Assembly (NCBI GenBank): GCA_023376005.1
Contig: CM042163.1
Coordinates: 6,056,367 to 6,120,366 of the forward strand
DNA from: Doryteuthis pealeii
Taxonomy: Eukaryota; Mollusca; Cephalopoda; Myopsida; Loliginidae
DNA length: 64,000 nt
Direction of reading: 5' to 3'
The notes under the pieces were generated by a model. That model was not told the origin of the DNA and searched no databases. It saw only the letters and a list, made by a program, of their open reading frames with translations. The position numbers were made by a program, and so were the translations under genes. Shown here piece after piece: positions 30,480 through 40,035 of the stretch. Every line of letters begins with the position of its first letter. The stretch's first letter is position 1.

Positions 30480-31537
30480 TTACTCAGTGTCCACTACGGA
30501 TCGGAAGTCAGTCGATGTCAGCTCGCCGACGATTTGACCCATACTCCCCTTGCCGAGTTCCACCGACACTCGGTTCGTACGGGTGATGCCGCCGACGTGC
30601 AACGGGTACAATATTTTTAGAGCCCTGTACAAAGAAGGATGTACATATATGGGGGCCCGTCCGCTACAAAAAGTCTTTAGATGCTTCAGTGAAGGGTGCT
30701 CCTTATCCGCCATCCTTATATTCGGGAAGGCCAACTCGGCCGCTTTCACCATCGCCCACACACCAGTGGCGCGACCCTCCCCCTCCCGAATAAAGGTGGT
30801 CACCATAGGAGCACCCTTAAAGTTTTGTGGCTTTTTCCCTCGATCTCCTGCAGTTCCTCCAGAGGACGGAGGGCAGTCTTTTGGGCGTGTGTCAACTCTT
30901 TTGAGGGAGACGCATGCCATGTCTCGCAAATGTTTTCCCCCTCGAGAAACAAGAGATCTTTGCTCTTGCGCCTTCTGGAGAGGGCAGAAAGTCTACGCCC
31001 TCTGGAGGTGCGTCTTTCGTTCTTGGGGGGCGATGCTGTTGTTGGTGTGGAAGGGGATTCAAATAGAAAGATATCACTCGGGAGATCCATTTCTATAGGA
31101 GTGGTTTTTTCTTCTTTTTTATCATCGGGCTGGGATTGGGTTGTGGGGTTTTGGGTTTTTTGTTTTTCTTTTTTTGTGGTGAGTGTGTGCCGCGTTCAGC
31201 GGTTTTTGTTTGTGGGAAAATGGGCTGGGACTCCTTGTTTTTTTTCTTTTTGGTGTTCTCACTTTCCGAGCTATCCTTTCCTTTCCTCTTTTGTGAGGAA
31301 GATGAATCTCTTCTGTCCCCCTCCTGTTTCTTTTCCGGTGATCGGTTTCTTGCACCGGATGTTGGAGATGTTCCTCCTTTTTTGGGGGATCGCTACAACA
31401 GGAGAGTCAGAAGTGGCCATGTTAGTTGTCGGGGGATTCTTCCTCCCTTTCTTCACTACCATGGACCACCCCACTCCTGTTGCAGGTGCTGATTTTGTTG
31501 AGGTTGCAGCTGGTCCGGTCACTGGTGCTGGTCTCAC
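30480..31537 (-). pseudogene. LINE ORF1 C-terminal half
   Basis: It holds linker GVGWSMVVKKGRKNPPTTNM with TSDSPV (31,400-31,480), a Lys/Ser-rich stretch in shifting frames, LLFLEGENICETWHASPSKE, and a C-terminal domain open from 30,929 to VVDTE-stop at 30,480 (FPNIRMADKEHPSLKHLKTF, VELGKGSMGQIVGELTSTDF). A subfamily with MGQIV instead of LGHAV, shared with 37,729. The upper end joins ORF2 codon ~151 at 31,538. Confidence 0.85.
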
Positions 31538-31993
31538 TAGCTCCCCTCGTCTATCTTGGGATCAAGGATCGCGTTCCAATCACCCATTAGAACTAACCGT
31601 CCCGGACACGTTATATACGGTCCCAACTGCCGAAAAAAGGCTTTCCTCTCCGCAACGATATTGGGCGCATAAACCGCGACCGCCCGGAACTTGTAGCCCC
31701 TCACCGCAACATCGGCCACGATCAGTCTGCCACCTGCACCAGCAAAAACAATGTCGGTCACCGCATTCAGGCTGCGTTTCACCAGCAGCGACACACCCCT
31801 GCTACTCGGGCCACCATATGCCGAATAAACCTCAGAGATTCTTCGGCACATAGTCGTCCAAGTCCGATTCGAAGTGCGTCTCCAAAAGCGCGGCAACATC
31901 CACTCCGAGGTGGTTGAATTCGGCAACCGCAAAATTAGCGCGTGTTGAGTCCTTCAACCCCCTCCCGTTCAAGCTGGCTAGAATAAGAGTCAT
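31538..31993 (-). pseudogene. LINE ORF2 endonuclease fragment
   Basis: From ATG 31,993, with the same frameshift at the VPKDLFEVYS region as the ORF2 at 17,342-20,791, then VAVYAPNIVAERKAF, MGDWNAILDPKID, cut at codon 151. Nearly identical to 20,340-20,791, so it is part of a segmental duplication. Confidence 0.88.
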
Positions 31994-33680
31994 CTTACCT
32001 TTGCTTACTCAGTGTCCACTACGGACCGGAAGTCGTTTGATGTCAGGTCGCCGACTGCGTGACCCAGACTGCCTTTGCCGAGTTCAACTGTTACTCGGTT
32101 CGTCCGGGTGATGCCTCCGACGTGCAGGGGATACAAGATTTTTAAAGCCCTGTAAAGGGAGGGGTGAACATAAATCGGGACCCTTCCCTGGCAACAAGCC
32201 TTCAGTTTATCAAGGGAAGGGTGCTCCCTATCCGCCATCCTAATATCTGGGAAGGCCACCTCGGCCGCTCTCACCATAGCCCACACTCCTGTGGCACGGC
32301 CCATCGCTTCCCGGATAAAGGTGGTCACCAGGGGTGCACCCTTAAAGTTTTTAGGTTGGTCGGTTCTCCGACCTTCCACAAGTTCTAGTTCTTGTAAAGG
32401 CTTCAAAGCCTTCCTTTGAATATGTGTTAGCTCCTTCTGAGGAGATGTATGCCACACCTCGCAGCAGTTCTCTCCCTCCAAGAACAATAAATTTTTGCTT
32501 TTTCTCCACTTGGAGATTGTGGAGAGCCTGCTGCTGCGCTTCCCTTTGTTGGGGGGAGAGGAGGATTCCGGGGTTTTCATTTTTTCCCCATCCTCACCCT
32601 TTTGTGCAGAAATTTCCGGAGTGGGAGGTGTATGTGTATCAGGGGCTGGGGATTGGGTTTTCGGGACTGGGCAGGTTTTTGTGGTGTTTGCTGTGCTCTT
32701 GGCGCTTTTTTCTGTTGGGGTAACGGGCTGGGACTCTTCAATTTTTTTCTTCTTTAAGATTGTGGTTTCTTCCCGTAAGCTCCTTTTCCGTATACGAGTT
32801 ATCCTTTTACGGGGAGATCCTTGAATTTTGGCAGGGGAGTCAGAAGTGGCCGTGCTAGGGGTTGGCGAAGTGCTTTTGCCCTTCTTCCCTACCACGGACC
32901 ACCCCTCCCCTGCCGCTGCAGCCGCTGTTATTTCCGTTGTTTTTCACGCTGTGGTTGCAGCTGCTATCGTGGTTGCGGCTACCTTTGCTGCTGCTGCCGC
33001 TGCTCCTCCTCCGCTGGCTGCCTGCGCGAATGTCACTCTGTTGCTGGTGGTTTTGTCTCCGGTGCTGTCGCTGCTGCTGCTCTTCCGCACCGGGCAGTTC
33101 CTGGCTTGGTGCCCCGGCTTCCCGCACTCCCAGCACTGAGGTTTTCTCCCTTCGACTACAGCCGCTGCTGCTTGTAGTCCAGGTCATGTGGTATTCTGTC
33201 GAACGCCTCCCTCGTCAGCTTCATTACGTACACGTAATCGGGGAACTGGATTCCCGATCTTCCATATATGGGGTTGGAAGATTCCAGTTCCCCGTATGTA
33301 CGCAGAAACGCTGCCACGTGTTTAGGTGACAGCGTTGGAGGGATCCCGAACACCGTGACCCTGGTACGGCGACAACCAAGGTATTCTGGTTGTAGTCGAA
33401 GGTTCTTGTAAACGACGTCTTTCGTCGCTCTTTTGGCTGCGTCTTCCTCGGTAGGCAGCAGCACTTCCCAAGTGGCGAAACTCCACTGGTATATGTACTT
33501 CGCGGGGATGTTATTTGCAATCAGCACATCTACCAGCTCTTCTCTCCTTATGCCCATCAACCTTCTGGTTGATGCGTTCGACGTGACATAGGAGAGAATT
33601 TTTCCCCTGTATATACTTTTGGAAGTTTTCTTCCGGAGCCTGCATCTTGGGTGGTGGTTTCCATGCTGCCGCCTCTGTTA
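31540..33680. repeat. Segmental duplication 2, copy 2 (partner 20,335-22,520)
   Basis: Same order as the partner; differs by a ~50-bp deletion near 33,598 and scattered substitutions that are denser in the ORF1 linker. Confidence 0.82.
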
Positions 33681-33682
33681 AT
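32005..33682 (-). pseudogene. LINE ORF1, second copy of the 20.8-22.5 kb ORF1
   Basis: A 296-codon frame (32,895-32,005) gives an uninterrupted linker (VGKKGKSTSPTPSTAT) and C-terminal domain ending FRSVVDTE. The knuckle region is in another frame near 33,100. The RNA-binding block is open at 33,560-33,156. About 50 bp are missing near 33,598, where GRILSYV should join the EKLIPVPE segment. The upper end joins an ORF2 stub at 33,683, so the N-terminus is gone. Confidence 0.85.
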
Positions 33683-33757
33683 GAGTTCAGCAACCGCGAA
33701 ATTAGCGCGTGATGCGTCCCTCAGGCCCCTTGCATTCAAACTGGCTAGAAGAAGTCA
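33683..33757 (-). pseudogene. LINE ORF2 5' stub (24 codons)
   Basis: It encodes LASLNARGLRDASRANFAVA before joining ORF1. The ATG is in the 2-nt-shorter context and out of frame with ASLN. The spacer has AAGGTAAGATG. Confidence 0.75.
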
Positions 33758-33770
33758 TCTTACCTTGCTT

Positions 33771-34325
33771 TTAGTCACTGCCCACTATGGACCGGAAGTC
33801 AGCCGATGTCAATACGCCGACTGCATGACCCATACTACCTTTGCCGAGTTCAACAGATACTCGGTTTGTCCGGGTGATGCCTCCGACGTCCCTGGGGTAT
33901 AGGACCTTTAGAGCCCTGTATAAAGAAGGGTGCACATAAATGGGGGCCCTTCCCTGACTAAAAGTTTTTAACTGGTCAAGGGAGGGGTGCTCCCTGTCCG
34001 CCATCCTTATATCCGGGAAGGCCAACTCGGCCGCTCTTACCATCGACCATACACCAATGTTGCGGCCCTCCGGATAAAGGTGGTCACCATAGGAGCACCC
34101 CTAAAGTTCCTTTGATCATCGACCCTTGAATCCTCGACTTTTTCGAGTTCCTCCAGGGGTCGCAGCGCAGCTCTCTGGACATGCGTCAAGTCCTTGTTGG
34201 GGGACGCATTCCAAACATTTTCTCCCTCCAGAAACAAAAGATCTTTGTTCTTGCGTCTTCTGGAGAGAGCAGAGAGTTTACGACCTCTGGTGGTCAGCCT
34301 TTGTTTTCTTGACGTGGGGGAAGAG
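33771..34325 (-). pseudogene. LINE ORF1 C-terminal fragment
   Basis: The C-terminal domain is open (34,043-33,771) with MVRAAELAFPDIRMADREHP and VELGKGSMGHAVGVLTSADF. Above it a shifted frame has LSALSRRRKNKDLLFLEGEN and the WNASPNKDLTHVQ block. Near 34,325 it is cut and joined to the terminal bases of an A-tract-type 3' UTR with no U2 head between, unlike most junctions here. Confidence 0.8.
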
Positions 34326-35059
34326 ATTGCATCTCTTGATCCGATCCCACGAAACAAAAGCACCTCACAACACTATTATTTATTCACATGAAAAAGGTTA
34401 CAGAGATGCAAATCATACACACCTGAGCATAATGCCCGAAAAAAAGTTTTTGAGGGAGGTGGGGTTGGTGACAAAATTGCTCATACAGCTACTTGGTTCT
34501 AACTAGCTAGGTACATTCATTGACCGTTTCATACAATAATAAATACTAGACATTCTTCTCCTTACACAGCCATCTCACACACTATTTTCCAAAGCACACA
34601 ATGCCTACTTAAAACCCCAAAAGAAAATTTTTTTTTTTTTTTTTTTTTTTTTAAACAAATTTTATTGAAAACTTTTCAATGGAGGGGATGGGTTACAAAA
34701 ACAAAACAAAAAACCCCAGAAAACAGAAAATCAACAAAAATAGGTCATTTGGTTTCCCCCTTATCCCTCGCTATTTTCAGGGTCGTCGACTGTCTTCTGG
34801 TCATTTAGGTCCGAAAGCAAGCCGATCATACCCTCTAAAACGGGAGTGGGTGTCCTTAATGGGAGATGAAAAGCAAAAAGAAAAATGGGTCATCTGTAGG
34901 CCAGAGGCGTTTTGGGCACTACAAAAATTGTTGACATTCCAGGAAACAAGGCTAGGACATACGGGTGGTGGGAAAAATTTTGAAAAAATTGGGGGTGATT
35001 TTCCTTCAGCTGTTAACTAGTAGAACTAAGGTGTAGGTGGGGGTTCAGGATCGGCTGTC
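34326..35059 (-). other. LINE 3' UTR, A-tract subtype, with A25
   Basis: It is contiguous with an ORF2 C-terminus above, which proves this subtype is 3' UTR. On the minus strand AATAAAATTTGTTT is followed by 25 A (34,652-34,628), then about 300 bp ending at ATCAAGAGATGCAATC. The A25 after a polyadenylation signal looks like a true tail, which makes the origin of the following 300 bp an open question. Confidence 0.75.
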
Positions 35060-35947
35060 AGTCAGTGGTAGCCATGAGAGGCAGGAAATGATGTTTCTAA
35101 ACCTGACCTCGTTCTCACACGCTAGCTTGCAGCATGTATCCATCTTTTGTTGAATGTTATAGTTTCAAGCACTCTCCTGTCGGATCTAATTCTGATTTTA
35201 AGCTGGTGCTTAAAATAACAGATCAAATCCCGACAGGAAAAGGGCTCTCCTCCATACAATCCCTTGTTTCGCGTCGTCCATATCACCATGCGTGCCACGG
35301 CTAGTTCAGCCAAAAATACCTTGTTTTTCACTGGAAAACGGCGGACTGACATTGTCGATGACATACCCTACTATCACCCTCTACAGTGCCTTTTGAGGCC
35401 ATGAAATGTCACTGGACATAGGGAGCTTGCAGAGTACATCACGACATTCAGCAAAAAACTGTGTTTCTCCCTGGGACTTATGGCGGGCCTTGGCCCCAGG
35501 GGACTGTCGTAAGTCTAGGAAGATTGTCGGCAGCCACACAGCTAATCATGCCCAAGATCGATTCAGGAAAGACAGTCTCTCGGCGGCTCGGTGAGCCGTC
35601 AAGCTTGGCATTCCTAAACCTCCATTACAAGGTCGCTGGGAACAAACCTCTCTGCGGACCATTGGCCGGCCCTTCTTCCACAAAAGTGAGAATAGGGACC
35701 GTTCGAGTGCCAATAACCGAGCCCGAGGGAGTGGAAGTACAGACAACCGATAAAGGATCAGGGGGAAAATATAGGTGGCGCAAGCCTCCGCCCTGCCCTT
35801 TAAGGACAACCTCCTTCAGAGCCACACACGGACCAGCGCTTCTACCTTTGTCTGTACTTCCGACCAATTTTTCTCTAATTGAAGGCCTGGCCCGAACCAG
35901 ACCCCGAGGATCTTGATCGGACCATCCTTCCAGCTGAAAGGCCTTGG
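35060..35947 (-). pseudogene. LINE ORF2 C-terminal fragment
   Basis: Pieces of the region after RT: LKGRAEACATYIFPLILYRL, LWKKGRPMVRREVCSQRPCN and HRAAERLSFLNRSWA (35,809-35,546), then after deletions FLAELAVARMVIWTTRNKGL and CRDLICYFKHQLKIRIRSD to a stop at 35,122. The CDRCG motif region is deleted near 35,375. It joins the ORF1 linker at 35,947. It diverges from the other ORF2 ends, so it belongs to the A-tract subtype. Confidence 0.82.
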
Positions 35948-37175
35948 TAGAAGTGGCAACGATAGTGGTGTGGGAACTTTTTCTACCCTTCTTCACTACC
36001 GTTGACCACCCCTCCCCTGCAGTCGCTGTTGCTGCTACTGAAACTGCTGGTGGTCTTCTGTTGAGGTTGGATCCTTTCCGGGCAGTTCTTGGCCTGGTGG
36101 CCCAGATTTTTGCAGACCCAACAGTGAGGCTTACGTCCTTCGACCACAACCGTTATCTTGTGATCAAGAAACAGGATCTCACCTGGGATTGCCTCGAATC
36201 CCGCTCTTGTCAGTTTCATTTAATCCTGCTCTTGTTAACTTTATCGTAGACACGTGGTCGGGAAGCTGGATATCTGTTTTTCCGTACAGGGGTTTGGATG
36301 ACTCCATCTCTCCGTACGTGCTCAGATAAGCGCTCACGTGTTTTGGCGACTGGGTCAGGGGGATCCCGAACACGTTGACCTTTGTTCGTCGGCAACCCAG
36401 ATATTCCGGTTGTAGCCGAATGTTCTTATGGACAAGGTCTTCTGTCGCTCGTCTCACTGCATCCTCGTCTGTCGGCAGCAGCACATCCCAAGTTGCATAG
36501 CTTTGCTGATAGATGCACTTTGCCGGGGTGTTGGTAGCTATGAGTGCATCTATCAGCTCTTCCTTCCTTATGCCCATCAACCTTTTCGTTGACACGTTGG
36601 TCACTACGAAGGATAGGCTTTCCTTTGTTGGGCTTGAAGGGCACTCCTTTGGTGGAGAATCAGAGGAGGTGGGTTCATTCGTCTACATTCAACGAGAAGG
36701 AAAACGATATAGGCCCCTCCTCGCCCTTCTTAAATTGTTTAGAGGGTTTAGCCTATGCCCGGAAAGGGTGCGGATCTGGGTCCTCCTCTTTCTTCTTTGG
36801 TTCAGGGGTGGTGCCGGCCGCTACCTGGTCTGGGTCCGCTTCAGCTGCCACTCCAGTCAAAATTTCGTCCCTGGCCATCGGTGGCTTGAGACCCAATAAG
36901 TTTTTATGGTGGGCGGGGCTGGCCCCTTCTGGGCCGGACGTAACCTCATCCACCTCCTCGGCCGAATTGACGATGGCCTCTCCTGGGCCGGATATAACCA
37001 TGACAACCTCGTGGTTGGCCTCTCCTGGGCCTGACACCGTGGGGTCACTGCCTGTCACCCCAGGGGAGAGCGTGGCCTCAGTCGCTCCTGGACTAGACAT
37101 CGTCTCTCCCGTGCCCGGCTCAACGATCCTGAGCGCTTCAGGATTGTCCGAGCTGTCCGACCCAAAGTCGGACAT
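35948..37175 (-). pseudogene. LINE ORF1 (MSDFGSDSSDN type), fused to ORF2 C-terminus
   Basis: The start at 37,175 follows a hairpin array. The N-terminal frame (37,193-36,753) has SPGATEATLSPGVTGSDP. RNA-binding frame 36,604-36,179: STKRLMGIRKEELIDALIAT, TPAKCIYQQSYATWDVLLPT, PEYLGCRRTKVNVFGIPLTQ. A short duplication (NKTDKSGIRGNPR region) lies near 36,215. Knuckle CWVCKNLGHQAKNCP (36,080-36,120), then linker GEGWSTVVKKGRKSSHTTIV, after which it jumps at 35,948 to ORF2 (FQLEGWSDQDPRG). Confidence 0.85.
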
Positions 37176-37179
37176 CCCC

Positions 37180-37375
37180 TCAACAGGGGCCAACTGATAC
37201 CTCCCCTTCCTTTTGTTTTAAAAGAAGGGTACTCTTCTAAGCAGAGGTCAATTTATTACCTCCCCTTCTTCTGCAACAAAAGAAGGGTACACCTCTCAAC
37301 AGAGGACAACCAATACCTCCCCTTCTTTTGAAGCAAAAGAAGGGTACAATAGCTTCCTTTAACAGGGACCGCGCT
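37180..37375 (-). repeat. LINE 5' UTR with three double-hairpin units
   Basis: Units have long stems CCCTTC(C)TTTTG...AAAAGAAGGG and short stems CCTCTCAACAGAGG and CTTCTAAGCAGAGG. The leader down to the U2 head contains TGTCTTACTTCCGTGAGAAG, as at 9,020-9,056. Confidence 0.78.
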
Positions 37376-37423
37376 CTTGCCTAGCTTGACAAGGCTCTTC
37401 TCACGGAAGTAAGACAGAGCTGT

Positions 37424-37459
37424 GAACAGATACTGCAGTCTTAAATCCGCGAGAAGCGA
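37424..37459 (-). ncRNA. U2 snRNA 5'-end-derived head (diverged-middle type)
   Basis: Minus strand CTCGCTTCTCGCGGATTTAA then GACTGCAGTATCTGTTC, the same variant as 9,057. Only ~25 bp of 3' UTR end lie above it before an ORF2 fragment begins. Confidence 0.7.
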
Positions 37460-37483
37460 GATATTTGGTGGTGCCTCACCGCA

Positions 37484-37713
37484 TCCAGGCTGCGTTTTAC
37501 TAGCAGTGACACACCCCTGCTACTCGGGCCACCATATGCCGAATAAACCTCAAAGAGATTCTTCGGCACATAGTCGTCCAAGTCCGATTCGAAGTGTGTC
37601 TCCTGCACCGCGGCAACATCCACTCCGAGGTTGTTGAATTCGGCAACCGCAAAATTAGCGCGAGTTGAGTCCTTCAACCCCCTCCCGTTCAAACTGGCGA
37701 GAATAAGAGCCAT
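37484..37713 (-). pseudogene. LINE ORF2 5' fragment (76 codons)
   Basis: From ATG 37,713: MALILASLNGRGLKDSTRAN, VAAVQETHFESDLDDYVPKN, FEVYSAYGG and LLVKRSLDAV, then the last bases of a 3' UTR. Everything from codon 76 through RT to the 3' end is deleted. Confidence 0.85.
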
Positions 37714-37728
37714 CTTACCTTTGTTTAC

Positions 37729-39717
37729 TCAGTGTCGACTACGGATTGGAAGTCGGTCGATGTCAGCTCGCCGACGACTTGACCCATACTCCCCTTGCCG
37801 AGTTCCACCGACACTCGGTTCGTACGGGTGATGCCGCCGATGTGCAACGGGTACAATATTTTTAGAGTCCTGCACATAAATGGTGGCCCGTCCGCTGCAA
37901 AATGTCTTTAAATGCTTCAAGGAAGGGTGCTCCTTATCCGCCATCCTTATATTCGGGAAGGCCAAATGTTTTCCCCTCCAGAAACGAGATCTTTGTTCTT
38001 GCGTCTTCTGGAGAGGGCAGAAAGTCTACGCCCTCTGGAGGTGAGTCTTTCATTCTTGGGGGGGGGGGGGCGATGCTGTTGTTGGTGTGGAGGGGGATTC
38101 AAAGAAAAAGATGTCACTCGGGAGATCCATTTCTGTAGGTGTGGTCTTTTCTTTTTTATCATCGGGCTGGGGGGGGGTTTGGATTTTTTGTGGTGAGTGT
38201 GTGCCGCTTTCAGCGGTTTTTGTTTGTGGGGAAATGGGCTGGGACTCCTCTCTTATTTTTTCTCTTTTTGGGATCATCCCTTTCCGAGGTCTCTTTTCCT
38301 TTTCGCTTCTGTGAGGAAGATGAGTCTCGTCGGTCCCCCTCCTGTTTCTTTCACCGGATGACGTTATGTTTTCTGTTGGAGATGCTTTTTGAGACTCTCC
38401 TTTCTGGGGGTCGTTACAACAGGAGTCAGAACTGGCCATGTTAGTTGTCGGGGGGTTCTTCCTCCCTTTCTTTACTACCATGGACAACCCCCCTCCTGTT
38501 GCAGGTGCTGGTTTTATTGTGGTTGCAGCTGGTCTGGTCACTGGTGCTGGTTTCACTAGTTCCCCTGTGGTGACTGCCGGGGTCTTCTTGGTGTTTGTAG
38601 GGCAGTTCTTTGCAATGTGGCCCTGTTATCCGCAAGACCGGCAGTGAGGTTTGCGGCCATCGACTACAACCGTCAATTTGTTGTCGTGGAAGCTGATTGT
38701 ATCCGGGATTGTCGAATCCATCCCTCTTCAGGCTCATCGTGAATATGAAGTCGGAGACCTGGATCCCCGACTTCACATAGATCTGATCAATGGAGTCGAC
38801 GTCTCCAAAGTCGCTCAAATACGCGGCCACTTGCTCTGAAGATAAGGTGGGAGGGACCCCATAGACCTTTACCTTGGTCTGACGGCAACCCAAGTATTCC
38901 GGCTGTAGTCGGACGTTTTTGTAAATCACGTCTCTTGTCGCTCTCCTCACTGCCTCTTCCTCGGTGGGCAGCAGCACGTCCTAGGTGGTGAAGCTTCGCT
39001 GGTGGACATACTTTGCTGGAAACTTGTTGGCAATGAGTATGTCCACCAATTCCTCCCTCTTGATGCCAATCAACCTTTTGGTTGAGGCATCGATGGAAAC
39101 AAGAGAGAGGACCTTGGGATGCTTGGGGTCGAAAAAATCAGGGAACGGGAGCAGGTTGTTCCCCTGTATGTACTCCTTGTAGATTTCTTTCCTTGCCAGT
39201 TTGTTTGGCTGGATCTTCTTTTTCCCTTGGTTGTGGCTTCCAAGCTGCTGGATGTCACAGGGCCACTCTTGGTTGCTGCGGTTTTCTTTTCTTTGGAAGG
39301 GCTTTGCTTTTTAGAATTAAGTAGGGGCCAATCCTTTTCTTCAAATGAGAATTTGATGGGCTGCCACTCTCCCTTCCTTTGCTTTTTTGATTCCTGCCTA
39401 ACGCCGGGAACCTTTTTGATCTTTTGTGGGTCCGGCCTCTGCCCAGTCTGGGCCAGTTTCAGATTCCACAACGGCCCCGGACGCTTGGCGAGAGTGGTCG
39501 GGATTGGTCTTTCCTGGACCGGGCGCTTCCACATCGACGGGCACCGTAGGGTGACTGCTTGTCACCTCAGGGGAGAGCTTGGCCTCAGTCGCTACTGGAC
39601 TAGCCAAAGCCTCTCCCTGACACTCCTTGGTTCCATCCGGTTCCTGCCGTCTACTTCGATGTGCTCGTCAATGGTGAGCACATCGGACCCGTCAGACCCA
39701 CATTCTGATGCGTCCAT
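37729..39717 (-). pseudogene. LINE ORF1 with stop inside the zinc knuckle
   Basis: N-terminus at 39,717 (MDASECGSDGSDVLTIDEHI), frameshifted soon after, then EWQPIKFSFEEKDWPLL, RNA-binding start, PEYLGCRQTKVKVYGVPPTL and the RRM-like end (38,977-38,700). The knuckle reads CRSCG-stop-QGHIAKNCP near 38,600-38,645. Linker GGGLSMVVKKGRKNPPTTNM follows, with a G13 run on the plus strand near 38,058-38,071. The C-terminal domain has lost about 150 bp (LSRRRKNKD to FPNIRMADKEHP at ~37,965), then ends VVDTE-like at 37,729. Subfamily of 30,480. Confidence 0.83.
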
Positions 39718-39777
39718 TTCCCTAAACAGGGGCCTAGGGTTACCTCCCCCTCCTTTGCCACAAAGGAAGGGTACTTC
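39718..39777 (-). repeat. LINE 5' UTR start, cut by a DNA transposon
   Basis: One hairpin unit (CTCCTTTGCCACAAAGGAAG) adjoins the ORF1 start and is broken at 39,777 by the P-like element. The remaining units and U2 head are absent on the other side of the transposon. Confidence 0.75.
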
Positions 39778-39815
39778 CACGGCCTACTAATATTATACGG
39801 CCCGACATGTTACAT
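39778..39815 (+). repeat. Left terminal inverted repeat of P-like element
   Basis: It starts CACGGCCTACTAATATTATA, continues CGGCCCGACATGTTACAT, and pairs with the reverse complement of 42,963-43,000 with about four mismatches. Confidence 0.88.
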
Positions 39816-40035
39816 TAAGAGGCAAAAATTAACAGGCCTATTGGCCTGATAGTCAATCTGTAGGTTTAGGCTGGAAAATGTTAAAAGTATACAAAAATAC
39901 CCAATTTTTTTTTTCTTCAGAAATGTAATATAAAAAGATTGTACATAAAGATAATAAAAATCGTTATTAAAAAATTATGCAGTAATACAAAACAAATAAT
40001 CGTAAAAAGAAACTTACCAACAATCTCTTCATAAA

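Noticed and set aside
30696..31853. Long plus-strand open frame (385 codons) and others such as 8,249-8,980, 5,323-5,859 and 6,156-6,911
   Set aside because: They lie antisense to ORF1 low-complexity or linker regions, have no recognisable motifs, are Cys/Trp/Leu-rich as expected of reversed Pro/Ala/Lys codons, and recur wherever the same ORF1 region occurs.
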